A stretch of 38,229 nucleotides of DNA from Candidatus Blautia intestinavium (GTDB lineage: Bacteria > Bacillota > Clostridia > Lachnospirales > Lachnospiraceae): positions 1 to 38,229 of the forward strand of contig DXGV01000004.1 of assembly GCA_019113745.1 (NCBI GenBank). The letters are read 5' to 3'. The notes under the pieces were generated by a model. The model had not been told where the DNA came from and did not search any database. It saw only the letters and a program-made list of their open reading frames with translations. This document shows, piece after piece, positions 7,378 to 15,954 of the stretch (within the stretch, counting starts at the first letter, position 1; every line of letters starts with the position of its first letter). The position numbers were made by a program, and so were the translations under genes.

Positions 7378-8301
7378 ATGAATAGTACGAAACAAAAAGG
7401 AATGTTCCAGAAAGAATATGCGTTCAGGGGAATCGCGGTTTTGTGCGGTATTTTCGTGATCGTCCTGACAATCACCATCGGGGCATTCCTTGTTTATAAA
7501 GGATCCGATACATTTTTGAAATTCGGACATACCCTGTGGGAATTTCTTGGTTCCACTCAATGGGAGCCTACAGATAACGCGGAAGGCGGGGGAAGCGTCG
7601 GCGCGCTGATCTTTGTTGTCGGCTCCCTGGCGACCTGTGGACTGGCGCTTCTGATTGCAACACCTTTTGGCCTGGGTTCAGCAATTTTTATGACGGAGAT
7701 TTCAAAAAAATTCGGAGAAAAATTTTACCGCCCAGTTGTGGAAATTTTTGCGGGAATTCCCTCTGTTGTATACGGATGGGTAGGTCTGACAGTACTTGTA
7801 CCGTTTATTAAAACTGTTTTTCACAGACAGGTAGGACATTCCGTACTGGCGGCGGGAATCGTGCTTGCGATCATGATCTTCCCGACGATCACCAGTATGT
7901 CCGCAGACGCTATATCTGCCGTTCCGGACTCCTGCAGAAAGGCCGCCTATGGTCTGGGCTCCACCAGATGGCAGACAATTTACCGCATCGTGGTGCCCGC
8001 CGCGGCTCCGGGGATCATTTCCGGCGTGATTCTGGGGCTTGCAAGAGCTTTTGGAGAGGCGCTGGCGGTGGCGATGGTGATCGGCCAGACGACGGCTCTT
8101 CCGGAAAATATATTTTCCACAACAAAAACACTGACTACAGAGATTGCTTCTCAGATGGGAAACGCCATGGAAGGCGGAGAAATGAAATCAGCGCTTTGGA
8201 CAATGGCGCTTCTGCTGTTTCTGATATCGCTGCTTTTTATCAGCCTGATTCATTTTGTTTCCGCAAGAGGAGAAAAACAGAAAGGGGGCGGTGAGTCATG
8301 A
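7378..8301 (+). CDS. pstC: Phosphate ABC transporter permease PstC
   Basis: The 307-residue membrane protein has an N-terminal membrane segment (about 20-42) and a periplasmic stretch. A binding-protein-dependent permease domain with about five more segments follows. The family EAA-like loop is seen around CRKAAYGLGSTRWQTIYRIVVPAAAPG (about residues 182-208). Conserved FAGIPSVVYGWVG and RAFGEALAVAMVIG also match PstC. It forms the membrane channel with PstA. Its stop overlaps the pstA start by four bases. The RBS GGGGAAAG precedes the ATG. Confidence 0.95.
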   Translation: MNSTKQKGMFQKEYAFRGIAVLCGIFVIVLTITIGAFLVYKGSDTFLKFGHTLWEFLGSTQWEPTDNAEGGGSVGALIFVVGSLATCGLALLIATPFGLGSAIFMTEISKKFGEKFYRPVVEIFAGIPSVVYGWVGLTVLVPFIKTVFHRQVGHSVLAAGIVLAIMIFPTITSMSADAISAVPDSCRKAAYGLGSTRWQTIYRIVVPAAAPGIISGVILGLARAFGEALAVAMVIGQTTALPENIFSTTKTLTTEIASQMGNAMEGGEMKSALWTMALLLFLISLLFISLIHFVSARGEKQKGGGES

Positions 8302-9173
8302 ATAGACAGGTGGAACGGGCAAAAAGGACAGACCGGATCATGACCTGCGTTTTTTATGGAATTGCGGCCTTTTTCTTAATTCTTCTGATCGCTTTCGCAG
8401 GAAAAGTGATCATAGGAGGCATTCTGGGAGCTTCACCTGAAATGTTTGGCTTTTCCAGACAGGGAAGCATAGGAAATCAGCTTTTCAATACAGTTTATCT
8501 TGTACTGACAGCGCTTGTATGTTCTGTTCCCATCGGTGTATTTGCAGGAATTTATCTGGCAATGTACGCCAAAAAAGGAATGCTTACCAAATTCCTCAGA
8601 ATATGTATTGAAACTCTTTCTTCACTGCCCTCTATTGTTGTAGGTCTTTTTGGTTATCTGGTTTTCCTTGTATTTATGGGAATGGGAAAGAGCCTTCTGG
8701 CGGGAGCGCTATCCGTATCCATCCTGACCCTTCCTCTTATCACCACAACAACGGAAGACGCGATTCGGGGACTTCCCGCCGGATATTTTCAGGCAAGTAT
8801 GGGAATCGGCTCTACAAAATGGCAGGCGATTTTTCATGTGCTGCTTCCCGCCTGTATCCCCAGGATTATGACAGGAGTGATCCTGGCGGCAGGAAGAGGC
8901 TTCGGAGAAGCGGCGGCTCTTCTTTATACAACAGGTTCAGGAAGCACTTTACGATGGGGCAACTGGGACGTTACCTCGCCTACCTGTCCTTTTAACCTGC
9001 TGCGTCCTGCGGAAACTCTGGCGACACAGATCTGGAATCTTCAGACTAACGGCCAGGACAGAAATCTGGCGAACCTGGCGTCGGCCGTTCTTTTGATCCT
9101 GGTGCTGGTATTCAATATTTCAGCAAACGCCTGGAGCAGACACATTAATAAGAAAAATTCAGGTGAAAAATAG
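8298..9173 (+). CDS. pstA: Phosphate ABC transporter permease PstA
   Basis: The 291-residue permease has about six membrane segments. The family motifs ETLSSLPSIVVGLFGYLVF and the cytoplasmic coupling loop YFQASMGIGSTKWQAIF are present, with GRGFGEAAALLYTTG near residue 205. It pairs with PstC to form the phosphate channel driven by PstB. Translation is coupled to pstC through a four-base overlap, and pstB follows after an 18-base gap. Confidence 0.95.
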   Translation: MNRQVERAKRTDRIMTCVFYGIAAFFLILLIAFAGKVIIGGILGASPEMFGFSRQGSIGNQLFNTVYLVLTALVCSVPIGVFAGIYLAMYAKKGMLTKFLRICIETLSSLPSIVVGLFGYLVFLVFMGMGKSLLAGALSVSILTLPLITTTTEDAIRGLPAGYFQASMGIGSTKWQAIFHVLLPACIPRIMTGVILAAGRGFGEAAALLYTTGSGSTLRWGNWDVTSPTCPFNLLRPAETLATQIWNLQTNGQDRNLANLASAVLLILVLVFNISANAWSRHINKKNSGEK

Positions 9174-9191
9174 GAAGGAAGACAGGAGACA

Positions 9192-9947
9192 ATGAGTACA
9201 CCAAAATTTGAGATAAAAAATCTGAATCTGCATTACGGAAACTTCCATGCGCTGAAAAATATCAATATGGATATTGAGCCCAATAAGATCACAGCCTTTA
9301 TCGGGCCTTCCGGATGTGGAAAATCCACATTTCTGAAAACACTGAACCGTATGAACGACCTGGAAGAAAATGTAACTATCGACGGGTCGGTGCGTATGGA
9401 CGGAAAAGATATTTATAAGGAAATGGACGCCATTTCCCTTCGTCATGAGGTAGGGATGGTTTTTCAGCAGCCCAATCCTTTCCCGAAAAGCGTCTATGAT
9501 AATGTGGCTTACGGCCCGAGGATCTTCGGTATCCGCAAAAAAGTGGTACTGGACGAGATTGTAGAGAGAAGTCTGAGACAGGCTGCCATCTGGGATGAAC
9601 TGAAAGACCGGCTGAAAAAAAGCGCTCTGGGACTTTCCGGAGGCCAGCAGCAGAGACTATGTATTGCCAGGACTCTGGCGGTATCTCCGAAAGTTATTTT
9701 GATGGACGAGCCGACTTCAGCCCTTGATCCTATCTCCACCTCAAAGATTGAGGATCTTGCCATGGAGCTGAAAAAGCAGTATACGATCATTATCGTTACG
9801 CATAATATGCAGCAGGCGGCGCGTATTTCCGACAAGACGGCGTTTTTCCTTCTGGGAGAGGCAGTGGAGTACAGCGATACGGCGGAACTGTTCGCTAATC
9901 CGCAGGATAAACGTACAGAAAATTACATTACAGGAAGGTTTGGTTGA
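9192..9947 (+). CDS. pstB: Phosphate ABC transporter ATPase PstB
   Basis: The 251-residue ATPase has Walker [11 protein letters not shown], the PstB-specific segment TLNRMNDL, Q-loop [23 protein letters not shown], signature [17 protein letters not shown], Walker [14 protein letters not shown] and switch His in [14 protein letters not shown]. It hydrolyses ATP to drive PstCA and is also part of the phosphate-signalling complex with PhoU. The RBS GGAAGGAAG lies upstream. Its end overlaps, or is very close to, the start region of phoU. Confidence 0.97.
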   Translation: MSTPKFEIKNLNLHYGNFHALKNINMDIEPNKITAFIGPSGCGKSTFLKTLNRMNDLEENVTIDGSVRMDGKDIYKEMDAISLRHEVGMVFQQPNPFPKSVYDNVAYGPRIFGIRKKVVLDEIVERSLRQAAIWDELKDRLKKSALGLSGGQQQRLCIARTLAVSPKVILMDEPTSALDPISTSKIEDLAMELKKQYTIIIVTHNMQQAARISDKTAFFLLGEAVEYSDTAELFANPQDKRTENYITGRFG

Positions 9948-9954
9948 TGTTATT

Positions 9955-10587
9955 ATGAGAGAATATTATGGAGAACAGTTAAATGAACTTCATGAGAAAC
10001 TGATCGCAATGGGAAAAGCCTGTGAAGAAAGCATAAAAAAAAGTTATGAGGCATTAAAGAAAAAAGATACAGGCCTTGCCCGTGAGATCATGGACGGGAG
10101 TATAGAGATCAGCCATATGGAAAGGGATATTGAGTCAAAATGTATGAAACTTCTGCTCCTGCAGCAGCCAGTGGCGGGCGATCTGCGGAATGTGTCGGCG
10201 GCTTTGAAGATCATTACAGATCTGGAGAGGATCGGTATCAACGCCGGCGATATCGCCGAGATCATTGAGACGGTAGATTTTGATTTTAACGAGAATAATA
10301 TTCCACTCAGAGATATGGCGGAGGAAACCATACAGATGATCACGGACAGTATGACGGCGTTTGTAGATGAAGATATCAAACTTGCCAGAAATACTATAAA
10401 ACGGGACGATAAAGTAGATTCTCTGTTCCTGAAAGTAAGAGAAGGGCTCTGTTCCGGAAAAATGATGGAAAGCCAGCGGTTGGATCAGCTAATGATCGCA
10501 AAATACTACGAGAGGATCGGCGACCATTCGGTAAATATCGCCAGATGGGTGATTTATGCTGTAAGCGGCGCCCATGACGAAGAATAA
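9955..10587 (+). CDS. phoU: Phosphate transport regulator PhoU
   Basis: The product of about 210 residues is all-helical with two PhoU repeats. Each carries the metal-binding pattern of the family (EISHMERDIESKCMKLL and DDKVDSLFLKVREG; IADLERIGINAGDIAE-like and IAKYYERIGDHSVNIARW segments). It restrains PstSCAB and links it to phosphate signalling. I chose the ATG at 9955 (MREYYGEQ), which matches the usual N-terminus. An in-frame TTG at 9940 inside the end of pstB would add five residues and has AGGAAGG immediately before it, so the start is not settled. It is the penultimate gene of the operon. Confidence 0.93.
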   Translation: MREYYGEQLNELHEKLIAMGKACEESIKKSYEALKKKDTGLAREIMDGSIEISHMERDIESKCMKLLLLQQPVAGDLRNVSAALKIITDLERIGINAGDIAEIIETVDFDFNENNIPLRDMAEETIQMITDSMTAFVDEDIKLARNTIKRDDKVDSLFLKVREGLCSGKMMESQRLDQLMIAKYYERIGDHSVNIARWVIYAVSGAHDEE

Positions 10588-10624
10588 GATCTGTTGATGT
10601 TTTACTGGAGGCATTAAGAAAACA

Positions 10625-10999
10625 GTGGTTTATTGTGTCGAGACTCAGAAAGAAGTCAGAGAAGTAATACGGAACATTTTAAATTCCGGGGGTTTTTCAC
10701 AGAAAGATATAGATTCCGTACCGAGTCTTATGGAGGCCCTTGATAAAAAAATACCGGAACTGATTCTTCTGGATGTGGATTTTCCGGGAGAAAGCTATAT
10801 CAAGATCTTAGACGACTTAAAAAATTCGCCGGTGCTGTGGCAGATCCCGGTTGTCTTAATGTCCAGAAAAAACGATATCCGCAAGCTGATGCTGGGATTT
10901 GAACACGGAGCGGACGATTTTATATCAGAAAAGACCGGAGCGCTGGAGTTTATCGCGCGGTTGGAGGCGATCCTGCGGAGAAGCCCCGGACGCACATAG
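10625..10999 (+). CDS. Receiver-domain-only protein downstream of phoU
   Basis: The 124-residue product is a single response-regulator receiver. The phospho-acceptor is Asp50 in LILLDVDFPG, the switch Ser is in VVLMSRKND, and the sequence ends at the linker helix IARLEAILRRSPGRT. There the winged-helix domain of an OmpR/PhoB protein would normally begin, but it is missing. The receiver is also degenerate: the N-terminal acidic pair is reduced to CVET and the usual Lys-Pro is Lys103-Thr104. The start is unclear. GTG at 10625 is used here; an in-frame ATT at 10613 giving IKKTVVYCVE looks like a mutated ATG. A hairpin element (11031-11085) lies just downstream. It is either a truncated PhoB remnant or a stand-alone phosphate-signalling partner. 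Confidence 0.75.
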   Translation: MVYCVETQKEVREVIRNILNSGGFSQKDIDSVPSLMEALDKKIPELILLDVDFPGESYIKILDDLKNSPVLWQIPVVLMSRKNDIRKLMLGFEHGADDFISEKTGALEFIARLEAILRRSPGRT

Positions 11000-11030
11000 G
11001 AATTATACTGCCATTATGAAGAAAGCAGGG

Positions 11031-11085
11031 AAAAGGAATGGGGACGCTTGACAAAGCGTTCCCATTTCCTGTACACTGACGCTAA
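11031..11085. repeat. Hairpin plus dispersed 15-base motif between the pst operon and pyrC
   Basis: AATGGGGACGCTT (11037-11049) pairs with AAGCGTTCCCATT (11054-11066) in a 13-bp stem with one G-T pair and loop GACA. It is followed by TGTACACTGACGCTA (11070-11084), identical to 1005-1019. A terminating T tract is lacking. It could act as a weak terminator of the pst operon, but the shared motif suggests a repeated mobile palindrome. Confidence 0.65.
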
Positions 11086-11117
11086 CAGCTCATTTTTACC
11101 ATAAGGAGGATCTGCAC

Positions 11118-12380
11118 ATGCTTTTAAAAAATGGCTTTCTTATTAATCCGCGGACAAATACCTGCGAACCGTCAGATATCCGTTTCAGTGATGGGATCAT
11201 CCGGGAGATCGGTCTTCCTCTGAACGCCATGGACGGTGAAACAGTGCTGGATATTTCAGGGCTTACTGTCGCCCCCGGTCTGATCGATACCCACGTACAT
11301 TTCCGTGATCCGGGACTGACTTATAAGGAAGATATTCATACAGGAGCGCTGGCTGCCGCCAGGGGAGGCGTTACTTCTGTTATCTGTATGGCAAATACAA
11401 AGCCGGCGGTAGATTCTCCGGAAGTAGTGAAGGATATTCTGAAGCGGGCCGCAATGGAAAAAATCCACATTTACCAGACGGCGGCGGTATCTCAGAGCCT
11501 TGGAGGAAAAATCATGAATGATTTTGACGCCCTGGCAAAGGCCGGAGCCTGCGGATTTACAGATGACGGAGTTCCGCTTCTGGACGCGCTTTTCTGCTGT
11601 GACGCTATGAAAAAGGCTGCTTCTCTTGGGCTGCCTATCAGTCTCCATGAGGAAGATAAAGCGTTTATCACCAATAATGGAATCAATGCCGGGGAGATTG
11701 CCAGAAAGCTGGGAATTGAAGGTTCTCCTTCAATCGCGGAGGAAATTATGGTAGCCCGTGACTGTGTTCTTGCGCTTCACACAAAAGCGTCTGTAGTTAT
11801 ACAGCATATCAGTTCCGGGAATTCGGTGGCCATGGTACGTCTGGCAAAACAACTGGGCGCGGATATTCATGCAGAAGCTACGCCTCATCATTTTACTCTG
11901 ACAGAGGAGGCGGTCCTCACTTACGGAACACTTGCCAAAATGAATCCTCCTCTTCGTAGTGAGAAGGACAGAATCGCTATTATTGGAGGACTCAGAGACG
12001 GGACTATCGATCTGATCGCGACGGATCATGCGCCCCACAGTGAGGAAGAAAAAGCAAAGCCGCTGACAGAAGCTCCCAGCGGAATCACCGGCCTGGAAAC
12101 TTTGCTGGGCCTGGGTATCACTTCACTGGTAATACCGGGACATCTGACCCTTTCTGAGCTTTTGGAGAAAATGACCTGCAATCCTGCGGCGCTTTATCAT
12201 CTGCCGGGCGGCAGTATAGAAGTTTCAGCGCCGGCTGATTTTGTGATATTCGATCCGGAAGAGAAATGGACGGTAGATAATTTTGTATCAAAATCATCTA
12301 ACAGTCCCTTTATCGGAAAAGAATTATATGGGAAAATCCATTATACAATCTGCGGCGGGGAAATTGTTTATCAAATATGA
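11118..12380 (+). CDS. pyrC: Dihydroorotase
   Basis: The 420-residue amidohydrolase of the class I dihydroorotase type catalyses the reversible cyclisation of N-carbamoyl-aspartate to dihydroorotate in pyrimidine synthesis. Metal-binding HVHFRDPG lies near residue 59. ICMANTKP and the segment GACGFTDDGVPL follow; in class I enzymes an Asp here takes the place of the carboxylated Lys. The histidines in ISLHEED and VVIQHISSG, and the catalytic-Asp segment LIATDHAPHSEEEK, are also present. The RBS AAGGAGG precedes the ATG by nine bases. It stands alone here, with no other pyr genes, between the repeat at 11031-11085 and its own terminator. Confidence 0.95.
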   Translation: MLLKNGFLINPRTNTCEPSDIRFSDGIIREIGLPLNAMDGETVLDISGLTVAPGLIDTHVHFRDPGLTYKEDIHTGALAAARGGVTSVICMANTKPAVDSPEVVKDILKRAAMEKIHIYQTAAVSQSLGGKIMNDFDALAKAGACGFTDDGVPLLDALFCCDAMKKAASLGLPISLHEEDKAFITNNGINAGEIARKLGIEGSPSIAEEIMVARDCVLALHTKASVVIQHISSGNSVAMVRLAKQLGADIHAEATPHHFTLTEEAVLTYGTLAKMNPPLRSEKDRIAIIGGLRDGTIDLIATDHAPHSEEEKAKPLTEAPSGITGLETLLGLGITSLVIPGHLTLSELLEKMTCNPAALYHLPGGSIEVSAPADFVIFDPEEKWTVDNFVSKSSNSPFIGKELYGKIHYTICGGEIVYQI

Positions 12381-12418
12381 AACAAATGTGACGGCAGACA
12401 AAAAGAACAGTATGAAAA

Positions 12419-12462
12419 GAAAAAGGCACAGACGATCATATTTTCGGACTGTGCCTTTTTCT
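12419..12462. terminator. Bidirectional terminator between pyrC and the convergent P-loop gene
   Basis: AAAAAGGCACAG pairs with CTGTGCCTTTTT around a 17-base loop. T-rich flanks exist on both strands, so it can serve pyrC (+) and the gene at 12500-13090 (-). Confidence 0.88.
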
Positions 12463-12499
12463 TTTTCTGCTTTGTCAGGAATAGAAAGTTTCAGGTATG

Positions 12500-13090
12500 T
12501 CAGATATCTTCTTCCAACTGTGGAAGGATCGCGGCCATAGATTTATCAAATTCCGCATCTGAGGAATTATGGAAGAGAATCAGGTCATGTCCGGCATCCA
12601 GCCGCTTCAGAGGTTCGGGAATGGAAAAATCAACAGTTTTTATGTACTCGTCCCAGTGTTCCAGTTTCCAGGTATCCCGGTCAGAGTTTCGTTCGATCAT
12701 CCGCTGATGGCAGACTTTGGGATCAGTCACGACCCAGATAATAACAAGTTTTGCTCCTTTGTTACGGAGCTTGGTGCGAAAACGCTCCAGAGTTTCTTCG
12801 TTGTGGACTTCTTTGGTGAAAGGGGCGTTGATCAGTACAATATCATCGTATTTCAGCGCTTCAACGCCAATGTCAACAATAGTTTCGTATTCATAGTCCC
12901 GGATATTTTCTTCGAAGAACTGAGAACTTCGGTTTACAGGCTCGTGTGCAGCCGCAAATACCCGGTTGGACAGAGGGATCAGGGTATCTTTGTCAAGATA
13001 GACAACATGTTTCAGATTTTCTGCAAGCTGTTTTGAAATATAAGTTTTTCCACATGCCGGAGGTGATGTAACTAGTATCATTTTTTTCAT
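12500..13090 (-). CDS. P-loop kinase-like / AAA_33-type ATPase
   Basis: The 196-residue cytoplasmic protein has an N-terminal Walker A TSPPACGKTYISKQLA (about residues 8-23) and a strand-rich core. A possible Walker B (DDIVLINAPF) is followed by a lid region with basic residues (CHQRMIERNSDRDTW). This is the layout of small adenylate-kinase-like or zeta-toxin-like phosphotransferases. The substrate is not identifiable. The RBS is weak. It is monocistronic on the minus strand and convergent with pyrC; its 5' side faces the sugar transporter promoter region. I see no toxin-antitoxin partner next to it. Confidence 0.7.
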   Translation of the reverse strand: MKKMILVTSPPACGKTYISKQLAENLKHVVYLDKDTLIPLSNRVFAAAHEPVNRSSQFFEENIRDYEYETIVDIGVEALKYDDIVLINAPFTKEVHNEETLERFRTKLRNKGAKLVIIWVVTDPKVCHQRMIERNSDRDTWKLEHWDEYIKTVDFSIPEPLKRLDAGHDLILFHNSSDAEFDKSMAAILPQLEEDI

Positions 13091-13359
13091 GTTTTACTCA
13101 CGGCAGATATGCCGGCTCCTTTCATAGAGTTATGGTTAACTGATAGGAAAATGGTAGCACTTTAAAAAATGATTTGCAAGAGGATGAGCCTGTTTTGTAA
13201 TCGTTGATCTGAAAGATTTCTTGTTTGTTTTTATGAAAAACTTACAACAATAAATGAAAAAAGTAAAGAAATTATAAAAAGACTGATGAAAATCGGAAAT
13301 ACATTTTCTTTATATTTGTATATAATGTACATATTAAGAAAATGTGAAAAGGAGGAGCT
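13091..13359. promoter_or_regulatory. Divergent intergenic region; -10 box of the sugar transporter operon
   Basis: This is an AT-rich gap of 269 bases with no gene. A clear TATAAT lies at 13321-13326. The expected -35 position (13298-13303) reads AATACA, a poor match, so the promoter probably needs an activator, plausibly the YesN-type regulator encoded downstream. The RBS AAGGAGGAG precedes the ATG at 13360. Confidence 0.55.
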
Positions 13360-14868
13360 ATGGAACAGAAATTACTGGATATGAAAAATATTAGTAAGAC
13401 CTTTGGAAGCGTACAGGCTTTAAAGGGCGTTTCCCTGGACCTCTATGCAGGCGAAGTTCTGGCTCTTATGGGCGAGAACGGGGCAGGTAAATCTACGCTG
13501 ATGAATATTTTGAGCGGCTCACTGCAGCCGACAGCCGGAGAAATTTACCTGCGGGGAGAGAAGGTAACAGTAGCTGACCCCATTACCGCGAAAAAACTGG
13601 GTATTTCTAAAATCCATCAGGAACTTCAGATTGTTCCGGAGCTGAGCGTGGCAGAAAATATATTTCTGGGCAGATGGATGACGAAAGCAGGACCGGCTGT
13701 GGACTTTAAGGGTATGATGAGAGAGGCTCAGAAATACCTGGACATGCTGGAGGTAAAGGTGTCCCCTGCCGAAAAACTGAAAAATCTGCGAATTGGTGAA
13801 CAGCAGCTGGTGGAGATTGCAAAGGCCATTTCATTAAATTCACAGATAATCGTTATGGATGAGCCCACATCAGCTATCAGTGAAAAAGAGGCAGAACGGT
13901 TGTTTGACATTATCAGAAGACTCCGCAGTGAAGGAAAGGGAATTATTTATATTACTCACAGAATGGAAGAGATCTTTAAGATCGCGGACAGGCTGACGGT
14001 AATGAGAGACGGAGAGTATATCGGAACAGTCGATGCATCCGAAACCACAAAGGATGAAATCATCCGTATGATGGTTGGAAGAGATATGAGCGAACAGTAT
14101 CCAAAAGATCCTACCGAAAAAGGAGAAATCGCACTGGAGGTCAAAAATCTGACCTATACTCCTCCGGCAGGAAGTTTCCGACGTTCTCTGAAGAATATCT
14201 CTCTGAATGTGCGGCATGGAGAAGTGCTGGGGATTGCCGGCCTTGCAGGAGCGGGACGCTCTGAATTTTTTGAATGTCTCGGAGGCGTTCACCATGGTGA
14301 AACAACAGGAGAAATCTATGTGGAGGGCAGGCAGGTACATATTAAATCGCCGGGAGACGCCATCCGTGCGGGGATTTCTTTTGCTACAGAAGACCGGAAA
14401 GGAACAGGACTTGTTCTTCTCAGATCGATCGGTGAAAATATGTCGCTTCCTCTCCTGAAAAAATTCAGCCCTATGTTCTTTATGAAAACCGGAGATGAAA
14501 AGAAAATATGGGATGAGCAGATGGAAACGCTGAAGATCAAGGCGCCTGGTACAAAAACGCTGACAAGCGCTCTTTCCGGAGGCAATCAGCAGAAGGTGGT
14601 ACTGGCGCGCTGGCTGATGACGCATCCGAAGATCCTGCTGCTGGACGAGCCCACCAGAGGTATTGACGTGGGAGCAAAGGCAGAAATATATCAGCTGATC
14701 AACCGGCTTGCGAAACAGGGTATGGCTATTATCGTGGTATCTTCAGAACTTCCGGAAGTGATCGGTATATCCGACAGAATTGTTACCTTCTGCGAGGGTG
14801 AACTTACCGGTGAGTTTATGCAGGAAGACGCCACACAGGAAAAACTTCTTCAGAGCGCAACGAAATAG
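13360..14868 (+). CDS. Sugar ABC transporter ATPase with two nucleotide-binding domains (RbsA/MglA type)
   Basis: The 502-residue protein has two ABC domains. Domain 1 has Walker A GENGAGKST, a degenerate signature LRIGEQQLVEIAKA and Walker B IIVMDEPTSAIS. Domain 2 has a Walker A-like GLAGAGRSE lacking the normal Lys, signature LSGGNQQKVVLARW and Walker B ILLLDEPTRGIDVGAK. This asymmetry is normal for the ribose/galactose/xylose family. It powers uptake of a monosaccharide through the permease encoded 12 bases downstream. The family cannot be narrowed to one sugar from this gene. Confidence 0.93.
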   Translation: MEQKLLDMKNISKTFGSVQALKGVSLDLYAGEVLALMGENGAGKSTLMNILSGSLQPTAGEIYLRGEKVTVADPITAKKLGISKIHQELQIVPELSVAENIFLGRWMTKAGPAVDFKGMMREAQKYLDMLEVKVSPAEKLKNLRIGEQQLVEIAKAISLNSQIIVMDEPTSAISEKEAERLFDIIRRLRSEGKGIIYITHRMEEIFKIADRLTVMRDGEYIGTVDASETTKDEIIRMMVGRDMSEQYPKDPTEKGEIALEVKNLTYTPPAGSFRRSLKNISLNVRHGEVLGIAGLAGAGRSEFFECLGGVHHGETTGEIYVEGRQVHIKSPGDAIRAGISFATEDRKGTGLVLLRSIGENMSLPLLKKFSPMFFMKTGDEKKIWDEQMETLKIKAPGTKTLTSALSGGNQQKVVLARWLMTHPKILLLDEPTRGIDVGAKAEIYQLINRLAKQGMAIIVVSSELPEVIGISDRIVTFCEGELTGEFMQEDATQEKLLQSATK

Positions 14869-14880
14869 GGAGGGAGAAGA

Positions 14881-15864
14881 ATGGGAAATAAAGAAAAAAC
14901 AAAAGCGATGCTGAAACAGATGCAGAGCATCATTGCTCTGGTGATCATTTTTGCAATAGCGTCCATTATCTGTGTAAAAGACGGGAAAAATAATTTCCTG
15001 GATATCCGGAATCTGATGAATGTTCTTCGTGCAGTTTCAGAAAACGGAATCATCGCCATTGGTATGACGCTGATCCTGATCCTTGGAGATATCGACCTTT
15101 CTGTCGGTTCTGTAGTAGGTCTTATTTCTACAGGCTGCGCGTATCTCATGGTAATGAGCGGTTTCGGCTTTGTTCCGGCAGTGGTGACAAGTCTGGTTCT
15201 GGGAGCATTGTTTGGTCTCTTTAACGGACTCTGCATTACAAAACTGAAACTTCAGGCATTTATCGTAACTCTTGCATCCATGAATATTGCCCGCGGACTT
15301 GCAAGATTCTGGGCGAATGGTATCGGTATTCCTCTTGCTTATGGCGAAGAGGAAGGTATGGCGCCGCCGGCGTTTGAAGTCCTTCAGATGAGGATCGGGG
15401 GAATCGTTCCGGTACCGGCCATTATTTTTATCGTGCTGCTTGTCATTTTCCAGATCATCCTTGCGAAGACCAGATTCGGCCGTCAGATCTATGCGATCGG
15501 AGGAAACCGTCAGGCGGCATATCTGTCAGGTATTAAAGTAGACAGAATCAAGATATATGCATTCATGCTCTGCGCAATGCTTTCTTCTGTAGCCGCCATG
15601 ATCCATGCGGCACAGATCAGCCAGGGCGGCCCAAACGAAGGCCAGGGATATGAGCTGAACGCGGTTGCGGCCTGTGCGATCGGCGGAACCAGTCTTGCCG
15701 GCGGAAAAGGAACTATCGTCGGTACTTTGGTGGGCGCGCTGATCCTGGGTATGCTTGATAATGTGATGGGTCTTAAAGGAATTAACTCGAATCTTCAGCT
15801 TGTAGTGAAAGGCTTCCTGATTATTATCGCTGTATTCATGCAGGCGGATAAAGTGAAGGACTGA
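14881..15864 (+). CDS. Sugar ABC transporter permease (RbsC/MglC type)
   Basis: The 327-residue BPD_transp_2 family membrane protein has eight to ten hydrophobic segments. Family motifs are ILGDIDLSVGSVVGL (about residue 62), the coupling region FGRQIYAIGGNRQAAYLSGIKV (about 199-220), and GYELNAVAACAIGGTSLAGG followed by LVVKGFLIIIAVFMQ at the C-terminus. It forms the homodimeric membrane channel for the ATPase above. The RBS GGGAGGGAG lies before the ATG. A structured 90-base gap separates it from the binding-protein gene. Confidence 0.93.
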   Translation: MGNKEKTKAMLKQMQSIIALVIIFAIASIICVKDGKNNFLDIRNLMNVLRAVSENGIIAIGMTLILILGDIDLSVGSVVGLISTGCAYLMVMSGFGFVPAVVTSLVLGALFGLFNGLCITKLKLQAFIVTLASMNIARGLARFWANGIGIPLAYGEEEGMAPPAFEVLQMRIGGIVPVPAIIFIVLLVIFQIILAKTRFGRQIYAIGGNRQAAYLSGIKVDRIKIYAFMLCAMLSSVAAMIHAAQISQGGPNEGQGYELNAVAACAIGGTSLAGGKGTIVGTLVGALILGMLDNVMGLKGINSNLQLVVKGFLIIIAVFMQADKVKD

Positions 15865-15899
15865 TAAGAGATACGGGGTAAGAAGTTCCTTTCTTCTGA

Positions 15900-15950
15900 C
15901 CGGCAGCAGAGGAGAGAAACTAAAAATAAAATATTTATTTTACCTGCCGG
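15900..15950 (+). other. Intergenic stem-loop before the binding-protein gene
   Basis: CCGGCAG (15900-15906) pairs with CTGCCGG (15944-15950). The enclosed AT-rich part holds a second perfect stem, AAAATAAA-ATA-TTTATTTT. There is no T tract after it, so it is not a terminator. It lies just before the binding-protein RBS (TGGAGG) and could block 3'-to-5' decay or processing, raising expression of the binding protein. This role is inferred. Confidence 0.6.
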
Positions 15951-15954
15951 AGAT

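Noticed and set aside
13870-14625. 251-codon minus-strand frame inside the sugar ABC ATPase gene
   Set aside because: It is fully overlapped by a well-conserved ATPase, with no recognisable domain.
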